DNA from: Streptomyces cylindrosporus | Lineage (GTDB): Bacteria; Actinomycetota; Actinomycetes; Streptomycetales; Streptomycetaceae | NCBI RefSeq assembly: GCF_022698165.1 | Contig: NZ_JALDAY010000011.1 | Coordinates: 372,001-436,000 of the forward strand | Direction: 5' to 3' | Length of the DNA stretch: 64,000 nt | In this document: positions 58,393 to 64,000 of the stretch, piece after piece | Numbering within the stretch: the stretch's first letter is position 1 | How the letters are laid out: every line of letters starts with the position of its first letter | Notes under the pieces: generated by a model | Seen by the model: the letters and a program-made list of their open reading frames with translations, nothing else | Told to the model about the DNA's origin: nothing | Databases searched by the model: none | Translations under genes and position numbers: made by a program

Positions 58393-59963
58393 CGGGTGCC
58401 TCCTGCGAGGAGCTGCTGCACGGCCGGGTCGGTCAGGCCGAGGAGGGCCTTGGGCCACAGCCCGGCGACGACGGTGAGGGCGACGAGCGGCGTCCAGGCC
58501 GCGAACTCGTAGGTGTGCACGTCCGCGAGCTGCGGCGCTTCCTGCGGTACGGCGCCCATGCAGACGCGGCGGACCACGACGAGCATGTACGCGGCCGTGA
58601 GGAGGGTGCCGAAGGCCGCGATCGCCATGAAGGTGAGGAAGGCGGGACGGCTGAGGTCTTCGGCCGGTCTGAACGCTCCGAACAGCGCGAGCATCTCGCC
58701 CCAGAACCCGGCCAGACCCGGCAGGCCCAGGGAGGCGACCGCGCCGAAGGCGAGCAGGCCGCCGAGGCGGGGGGCCTTGCCGTAGAGCGCGGCGCCGGTC
58801 TCCTCGGCGAGGGTGTCCAGGTCGGTCGTGCCCGTGCGGTCCTTGAGGGCGCCGACCAGGAAGAACAGGAGGCCGGTGATGAGGCCGTGGGCGATGTTGG
58901 CGAACAGGGCGCCGTTCACGCCGGTCGGGGTCATCGTGGCGATGCCGAGCAGGACGAAGCCCATGTGGCCGACGGAGGAGTACGCGATGAGGCGCTTGAG
59001 GTCGCCCTTCGCGCCCTGCTTGGCGAGGGCCAGGCAGGCCAGTGATCCGTAGATGATCCCGACGACGGCGAAGGCGGCGAGGTAGGGCGCGAAGGTGTGG
59101 AAGCCGTCCGGCGCGATGGGCAGAAGGATCCGGACGAAGCCGTACGTACCCATCTTCAGCAGGACGCCGGCCAGCAGGACCGAGCCGACGGTCGGCGCGG
59201 CGGTGTGGGCGTCCGGCAGCCAGCTGTGCAGGGGCCACATCGGCGTCTTGACCGCGAGCCCGATCCCGATCGCGAGAACGGCGATGACCTGCACGGATGT
59301 GGTCAGCGACCGGCCGTTGTCAGTGGCGAGTGCCACCATGTCGAATGTGCCCGCCTTGATCCCGATCAGGAGCAGGCCGAGCAGCATGACGACTGAACCG
59401 AGCAGCGTGTAGAGGATGAACCGCCAGGCGGCCTGGGTCCTGCCCTCGCCGCCCCAGCGGGCGATGAGGAAGTACATCGGGATGAGGACCATCTCGAACG
59501 CGAGGAAGAACAGCAGCAGATCGAGGACGGCGAAGCTCGCGAGGGTGCCGGACTCGAGGACCAGCAGCAGTGCGACGAAGGCCTTCGGGGTCGGGCCCGC
59601 GGGCATCTTGAAGTACGTGTAGAGCGCGCAGAGGAAGGTCAGCAGCGCGGTCAGGACCACCAGGGGGAGGGAAATGCCGTCGATGCCGAGGTGGATGCGC
59701 ACGTCGAGTGCGGGGATCCAGCTGATGTCGGTCGTGGCCTGCATCCTCGACGGATGGTCGTGGTCGAAGCCGAGTGCCAGGACGATCGCGGCGATGAGGA
59801 CCGCGCCGGTCACGGTCACGCCGTGCCGCAGCACGGCCTGCTCGGGTGACTTCCCCTTCAGCCCGGGCGGGGCGGGCAGGAGAGCGGCGGCGGCACCGAG
59901 AAGCGGCACCACGACGACGAATGCCAGAAGGAACTGCATCACGGACTCGCTGATATCGATCAC
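58389..59963 (-). CDS. nuoM: NADH-quinone oxidoreductase subunit M
   Basis: 524 residues. Antiporter-like subunit, with conserved FLAFEMVLIPMYFLIARWGG (essential Glu), LAVKTPMWPLHSWLPDAHTAAPTVGSVLLAGVLLKMGTYG and IAYSSVGHMGFVLLG. Proton pumping in the membrane arm of complex I. Confidence 0.97.
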   Translation of the reverse strand: MIDISESVMQFLLAFVVVVPLLGAAAALLPAPPGLKGKSPEQAVLRHGVTVTGAVLIAAIVLALGFDHDHPSRMQATTDISWIPALDVRIHLGIDGISLPLVVLTALLTFLCALYTYFKMPAGPTPKAFVALLLVLESGTLASFAVLDLLLFFLAFEMVLIPMYFLIARWGGEGRTQAAWRFILYTLLGSVVMLLGLLLIGIKAGTFDMVALATDNGRSLTTSVQVIAVLAIGIGLAVKTPMWPLHSWLPDAHTAAPTVGSVLLAGVLLKMGTYGFVRILLPIAPDGFHTFAPYLAAFAVVGIIYGSLACLALAKQGAKGDLKRLIAYSSVGHMGFVLLGIATMTPTGVNGALFANIAHGLITGLLFFLVGALKDRTGTTDLDTLAEETGAALYGKAPRLGGLLAFGAVASLGLPGLAGFWGEMLALFGAFRPAEDLSRPAFLTFMAIAAFGTLLTAAYMLVVVRRVCMGAVPQEAPQLADVHTYEFAAWTPLVALTVVAGLWPKALLGLTDPAVQQLLAGGTR

Positions 59964-59969
59964 GCCTGC

Positions 59970-61964
59970 TCACGCTCCCGTGGCGACGAGGAGGGCGGCG
60001 ACCGCCAGGACGACGGTGCCGGCGAGCAGCGCGCTCACATAGGTCTGCACATTGCCGGTCTGGGCGCGCCGGACGGCGGCCCCGAGCAGGCGGGGCAGGG
60101 CGCCCGCGCCGCGCACGTAGGTCTCCACGACCTCGCGGTCGAGGAAACGGACGAGGCTCGCTCCGGCCTGGACCGGGCGGACGAACAGGGCCGCGTACAC
60201 GGCGTCGAGGTGGAATCCGACGGCCGCGTGCCGGTGCAGTGGACCGAGCAGCAGCCGCCCGGGATCGGACGGGTCGGGCGCGTAGGCCACGTCGCCGTAC
60301 ACGGGCGCGTGGCTGGCGATCGCCTCGGCCTCGACCAGTCCGGCGTCCCCCTCGGGATGGGCCGCGACCGCCCCCAGCGGGGCGCGGGCCGCGAGGGCGG
60401 AGGTGTGCCGCCAGGCCGCGTAGGTGACGAGGCCGCCGACCAGGGCGACACCCGTGCCGAGTACGGAGGTGGTGAGCGTCGGGGTGAGGTCGTGGCCGTC
60501 GAACCAGTCGGGCAGCGAGCGGTAGGCGAACCCGCCGAGCGCGAGGGACGGCACGGCGAGCACCCACAGCACCACGGTCATCGTCAACGGCTGACGACCG
60601 TGGTCGGCGGCCTCGACGCCCTGGCCGTGGAAGGCCAGCAGCCACAGGCGCGTCGCGTACGCGGCCGTGAGTACGGCGGTGAGCAGGCCGGCGACGAGGG
60701 TGATCCAGCCCGCGGCACCGGGGGCGTGCCCGGTGTGGCCGGTGGCCACGTGTTCGGCGGCGCCGAGGACGGACTCCTTGGAGAAGAAGCCGCTGAAGGG
60801 CGGGATCGCGGCGAGCGCGAGGAGCGCCACGGTCATCGTCCAGTACGCGTCCGGGATGCGGTCGCGCAGGCCGTGCATGCGGGACATGGCGGCCAGTGAG
60901 TTGGTGCCGGCGGCGTGGATGACCACGCCGGCCGCGAGGAACAGCAGCGCCTTGAAGGCGCCGTGGGACAGGAGGTGGAAGACGGCGGCTGAGCGGTCGC
61001 CCACGGCGAGGGCGCCGGTCATGTAGCCGAGCTGGCCGATCGTCGAGTAGGCGAGGACGCGCTTGATGTCGTCCTGCGCGAGGGCGGCGAGTCCCGAGCC
61101 GAGCATCGTGACGGCGGCCATCACCGCGAGGACCACCATCGCGGCCCGGGAGGCCTCGAAGACCGGGAGGAGACGAGCGACGAAGTAGACGCCGGCGGCG
61201 ACCATGGTCGCCGCGTGGATGAGCGCGGAGACCGGGGTGGGACCCGCCATCGCGTCGGGAAGCCAGGTGTGCAGCGGGAACTGCGCCGACTTGCCTGCCA
61301 CGCCCGCCAGGAGCAGCAGGGCGATCAGGGTCGGGTGGTCGAGTCCGCCGTGCGCGACGGCACCCAGGATCGTCGTGATGCGGAAGGAACCGGTGTCGGT
61401 GGCGAGGGCGAACAGGCCGATGAGGAAGGGGACGTCACCGAGCTTGGTCACCAGGAAGGCCTTGATGGAGGCGGCGCGCGCCTCCGGGGTCTCCCAGTAG
61501 TGGCCGACCAGGAAGTACGAGCAGATGCCCATGATCTCCCAGCCGACCAGCAGCACGATCAGGTCGCCGGAGTAGACGACGAGCAGCATCGCGGAGGTGA
61601 AGAGGGAGACGAGAGCGGCGTACGAGGGGTAGCGCGGGTCGTCGCGCAGGTAGCCCGTCGAGTAGATCTGCACGCAGGTGGCGACGAGACCGACCAGGAC
61701 GGCGACGAGGGCGGCGAAGCCGTCGATGTGCAGGGCGAGTTCGACCGGCACCGAGCCGGTGGGGGTGAGCTCGGTGTGGGCGTCGACGGCCTGGTCACCG
61801 CCCTGGCGTACGGCGACCAGGGCGGCCAGCACGAGGGCGGTGAGGGTCGGCAGGACGGCGAGCGGGCGGACGAACCCGGGGGCCGTACGACCGAGCAGCA
61901 GTCCGGCGGCAGCCCCCAGGAACGGCAGGAGGGGTACGAGGACGGCGAGGGTGGTCGTGGTCAC
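59970..61964 (-). CDS. nuoL: NADH-quinone oxidoreductase subunit L
   Basis: 664 residues. Features LLVGWEIMGICSYFLVGHYW (essential Glu), GVAGKSAQFPLHTWLPDAMAGPTPVSALIHAATMVAAGVY and RVLAYSTIGQLGYMTGA, with the long C-terminal lateral helix region (~530-664). Overlaps nuoK by 4 bp. Confidence 0.97.
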   Translation of the reverse strand: MTTTTLAVLVPLLPFLGAAAGLLLGRTAPGFVRPLAVLPTLTALVLAALVAVRQGGDQAVDAHTELTPTGSVPVELALHIDGFAALVAVLVGLVATCVQIYSTGYLRDDPRYPSYAALVSLFTSAMLLVVYSGDLIVLLVGWEIMGICSYFLVGHYWETPEARAASIKAFLVTKLGDVPFLIGLFALATDTGSFRITTILGAVAHGGLDHPTLIALLLLAGVAGKSAQFPLHTWLPDAMAGPTPVSALIHAATMVAAGVYFVARLLPVFEASRAAMVVLAVMAAVTMLGSGLAALAQDDIKRVLAYSTIGQLGYMTGALAVGDRSAAVFHLLSHGAFKALLFLAAGVVIHAAGTNSLAAMSRMHGLRDRIPDAYWTMTVALLALAAIPPFSGFFSKESVLGAAEHVATGHTGHAPGAAGWITLVAGLLTAVLTAAYATRLWLLAFHGQGVEAADHGRQPLTMTVVLWVLAVPSLALGGFAYRSLPDWFDGHDLTPTLTTSVLGTGVALVGGLVTYAAWRHTSALAARAPLGAVAAHPEGDAGLVEAEAIASHAPVYGDVAYAPDPSDPGRLLLGPLHRHAAVGFHLDAVYAALFVRPVQAGASLVRFLDREVVETYVRGAGALPRLLGAAVRRAQTGNVQTYVSALLAGTVVLAVAALLVATGA

Positions 61965-62356
61965 GCGGCGGCCTCAGCCTTCCCGGCCCGGTCGGCCTGC
62001 GCGGCCGCGGCGTCGCTGTCGGGGCCGTCGGCCTCGGGCCCCTCGGCGGTGTCGCGGAGCTTGTCGATGTCCGAGGTGCCGCGGTTGCGGTGGACGGCGA
62101 GGACGATCGCCAGACCGATGCCGATCTCGGCGGCGGCGATGGCGATGGTGAACAGGGTCAGGGCCTGGCCGGAGTGCAGGGTGTCCTGGGCGGCCTCGCT
62201 GAGCCAGACGTCGAAGGCGACCAGGTTCAGGTTCACGGCGTTGAGCATCAACTCGACCGACATGAGGACGAGGATCGCGTTGCGGCGGGCGAGGACTCCG
62301 TACAGGCCCGTGCAGAAGAGGAGGGCGGCCAGGACGGCGGGATAGGCGAGGTGCAT
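61961..62356 (-). CDS. nuoK: NADH-quinone oxidoreductase subunit K
   Basis: 131 residues. Three helices (LAYPAVLAALLFCTGLYGVL, NAILVLMSVELMLNAVNLNLVAF with the conserved Glu, ALTLFTIAIAAAEIGIGLAIVL with the second Glu) and an Ala-rich charged tail (~100-131) longer than usual. TGATG-type overlap with nuoJ. Confidence 0.96.
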   Translation of the reverse strand: MHLAYPAVLAALLFCTGLYGVLARRNAILVLMSVELMLNAVNLNLVAFDVWLSEAAQDTLHSGQALTLFTIAIAAAEIGIGLAIVLAVHRNRGTSDIDKLRDTAEGPEADGPDSDAAAAQADRAGKAEAAA

Positions 62357-63429
62357 CAGGGGGCGCCTTCCTGCTTGGCGGGGCCGGTGGCGGGTTCGGC
62401 CGGGCTGCTGCCGGGTTCAGCCCCGTCGGCAGCGGCTTCAGCCGGGCCGCTGCCGGGTTCAGTCGGAACGCTGGTGACGTCAGCCGGACCACTGGCGACT
62501 TCAGCCAGGTCGGTGGCGGTCTCGGCCGAGCCGGTGGGCTTGGGCTTGGCCGGGCTGGCGGGCTTGACCTGGCTGGCGGGCTTGGGCACGGCCGGGCCGG
62601 TGGTATTGGCCGGGCTGATCGCCTTGACCGGGCTCGTCGCATTGGCCTGGCTCGTGGCCACGGCCGAACCGGTGGCCTTGCCGGGGCTGGTCGCCTCGAC
62701 CGGATCAGTTCCCGAAACCGAACCTTTTCGCCCGATCGAGTGATTACGGGAATTCGGGACGGTTGGGGAACCACCGGGCGTGGCCCGGGAGTTCACAGGG
62801 GGAGAGCTCGACTCCGCCTTCGCCTTGCGGGACAGGACGATCGCCCCGACCAGGGCCGCGAGGAGGAGGACGGAGAGGGCCTCGAAGGGGAGCACCCAGT
62901 TCTGGAACAGGCTCGCTCCGGTGACGGCGGTGGAGCCGGCGGCCGGGCCGTCCAGGTCGATCCAGGTGGTGCGGAAGGCGTCGACGACGACCCAGACCAG
63001 GGCCGCCGCGGCGGCGACGGCCACGGTGAGCGCGGCCCAGCGGTTGCCGGAGTCGGCGTCCGGGGAGCGGCCGATGGGGGCCTTGGTGAGCATCAGACCG
63101 AACAGGAGGAGGACGACGACGGAACCGACATAGATGAGGACCTGCACCCAGGCGATGAACTCGGCCGTGAGCAGGAGGTATTCGACGGCGAGGCCACCGA
63201 GGGCGACAACCAGCCACAGGGCGGCGTGCACCAGCTGCCGGGTGGTGACGGTGACGAGGGCGGCGCCGAAGGTGACCAGGCCGACGAGGAGGAAGGCGAT
63301 CTCGACACCGGTCGGGGAGAGGAAGCCGTGGGTCTCGGCGGCAGCGCCGGTGAGGGCGGTGTGGGCGGTGTGGGCGGGCGCTGCGGCGGTGACTCCGGCG
63401 ACGGCCGCTGTGGCTACGGCGAGGGTCAC
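62356..63429 (-). CDS. nuoJ: NADH-quinone oxidoreductase subunit J with long low-complexity tail
   Basis: 357 residues from a GTG overlapping the nuoI stop (GTGA). Five helices in the first ~215 residues, with EIAFLLVGLVTFGAALVTVTTRQLVHAALWLVVALGGLAVEYLLLTAEFIAWVQVLIYVGSVVVLLLFGLML. The C-terminal ~135 residues are Pro/Ala/Ser/Lys/Thr low complexity (ATSPGKATGSAVATSQANATSPVKA...), cytoplasmic, and without a match to the NuoJ core. Confidence 0.95.
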   Translation of the reverse strand: MTLAVATAAVAGVTAAAPAHTAHTALTGAAAETHGFLSPTGVEIAFLLVGLVTFGAALVTVTTRQLVHAALWLVVALGGLAVEYLLLTAEFIAWVQVLIYVGSVVVLLLFGLMLTKAPIGRSPDADSGNRWAALTVAVAAAAALVWVVVDAFRTTWIDLDGPAAGSTAVTGASLFQNWVLPFEALSVLLLAALVGAIVLSRKAKAESSSPPVNSRATPGGSPTVPNSRNHSIGRKGSVSGTDPVEATSPGKATGSAVATSQANATSPVKAISPANTTGPAVPKPASQVKPASPAKPKPTGSAETATDLAEVASGPADVTSVPTEPGSGPAEAAADGAEPGSSPAEPATGPAKQEGAP

Positions 63430-64000
63430 GACGCGTCCCCCTCGGATGTGTCCGGCCCGGACTGCGGGTGGGTTGGACCGGGCTGCGGCTCGGCCGGTCC
63501 GGAGCTCGGGTTGGCCTGTCCGGTCGAGGGCCCTGGCTGCGGGTCGGTCGGTGCCGCCGGAGATTCGGACTGTGCCTCGGTCGGTCCCGCCGGGGATCCA
63601 GACTGCGACTCGGCCGACCCCGCCGACGATCCAGACTGCGACTCGGCCGCTCCCGCCGGGGCCGTGGACTGCGGCTTGGCCGCTCCCGTCGGGGAGCCGG
63701 ACCGTGCCCGGCCCTGCTCCGTCTGCGTTGCCGCCAGCTTGTCGGCGGTCTTGCGGGCGGCGGCGATCTCCTTGGGTTCCTCCGCGCCGGGGTCGAGGGC
63801 GGGCGGGGCCGGCACGGTCCACATCCACTCGCGGAGCTTGTCGCGTTCGTGGGTGAGATCGCGGATGTCGGTCTCGGCGTACTCGAACTCCGGGGACCAG
63901 AACAGGGCGTCGAAAGGACAGACCTCGATGCAGATACCGCAGTACATGCACAGGGAGAAGTCGATGGCGAAGCGGTCGAGGACATTGCGGCTGCGCTCGC
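63426..64000 (-). CDS. nuoI: NADH-quinone oxidoreductase subunit I, N-terminus beyond the window
   Basis: At least 191 residues visible. The second [4Fe-4S] motif CMYCGICIEVCPFDAL is near the window edge, followed by PEFEYAETDIRDLTHERDKLREW, typical of NuoI. The C-terminal ~120 residues are low complexity with an 11-residue repeat (listed separately). The first cluster motif and the start lie outside the window. Confidence 0.95.
   Translation of the reverse strand, partial: ERSRNVLDRFAIDFSLCMYCGICIEVCPFDALFWSPEFEYAETDIRDLTHERDKLREWMWTVPAPPALDPGAEEPKEIAAARKTADKLAATQTEQGRARSGSPTGAAKPQSTAPAGAAESQSGSSAGSAESQSGSPAGPTEAQSESPAAPTDPQPGPSTGQANPSSGPAEPQPGPTHPQSGPDTSEGDAS
63529..63693. repeat. 33-bp tandem repeats encoding the NuoI C-terminal tail
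   Basis: Five degenerate 33-bp units beginning at 63529, 63562, 63595, 63628 and 63661; 63595 and 63628 are nearly identical (GATCCAGACTGCGACTCGGC). They encode an 11-residue unit of the form (S/T)(A)ExQSxSPAG. Repeat number could vary between strains. Confidence 0.75.

Noticed and set aside
56875..59238. Very long alternative frame spanning nuoN and the end of nuoM
   Set aside because: Its upstream half is an out-of-frame reading of nuoM; the real nuoN start is the ATG at 58392, overlapping the nuoM stop.
1..64000. CRISPR arrays, rRNA genes, complete insertion sequences
   Set aside because: No regularly spaced identical repeats, rRNA segments or transposase motifs were found; the repeat clusters present have irregular spacing or belong to coding low-complexity tails.

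Overview
This is a high-GC actinobacterial chromosome segment, almost certainly Streptomyces. The evidence is third-position GC bias, a WhiB-like regulator, GTG and TTG starts, FtsK-type TraB conjugation translocases, and the nuo operon layout at the right end. The dominant feature is a tandem array of two different actinomycete integrative and conjugative elements (AICEs) in one tRNA-Tyr gene. Three copies of the tRNA 3' end (1482-1532, 28572-28623, 51983-52034) bound them. Only the rightmost copy belongs to an intact tRNA-Tyr (minus strand, 51983-52064).

Layout: 1-1.4 kb holds the end of a chromosomal MFS transporter with an unusual C-terminal repeat domain. Element 1 (about 1.48-28.6 kb) has, in order: a left cargo region (coiled-coil protein, two AT-richer minus-strand genes, several unknowns, a GNAT-like protein); a regulatory block (XRE protein with Nudix-like box, NAD-dependent epimerase, GntR repressor with paired operators); a long plus-strand transfer operon (small Zn-ribbon proteins, WhiB, membrane Spd-type proteins, a GGDEF protein, TraB); candidate clt repeats; a Prim-Pol primase plus ATPase replication pair; xis and int; and a 3-kb set of small membrane or exported proteins between int and the attachment site.

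Element 2 (about 28.6-52.03 kb) has: a pentapeptide-repeat membrane protein with a pair of small membrane proteins; a GntR-Nudix fusion regulator and an XRE regulator sharing a palindromic operator; a transfer operon (RRQ-type protein, Spd-like membrane proteins, a very basic membrane-anchored protein, a short TraB); SSB; a two-gene membrane cassette behind a leader ORF; an EVE-like/HNH endonuclease divergent from two small cytosine methyltransferases co-transcribed with Prim-Pol and a DUF3631 ATPase; and xis and int ending at the tRNA.

The two elements have the same logic (GntR and Nudix control, TraB transfer, Prim-Pol replication, HTH excisionase, tyrosine integrase) and share several small protein families. 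Their transfer and replication proteins are otherwise clearly divergent, so this is accretion of two elements, not duplication of one. Both also carry dense short repeats at the 3' end of the replication ATPase gene, which look like origins.

The right flank (52.1-64 kb) is ordinary chromosome: yajQ, a GlsB/YeaQ-type protein, an APC permease, an SMI1/KNR4 protein with two perfect DnaA boxes in its upstream region, yccF, htpX, and the distal nuo operon (nuoI to nuoN, minus strand) running off the window edge.
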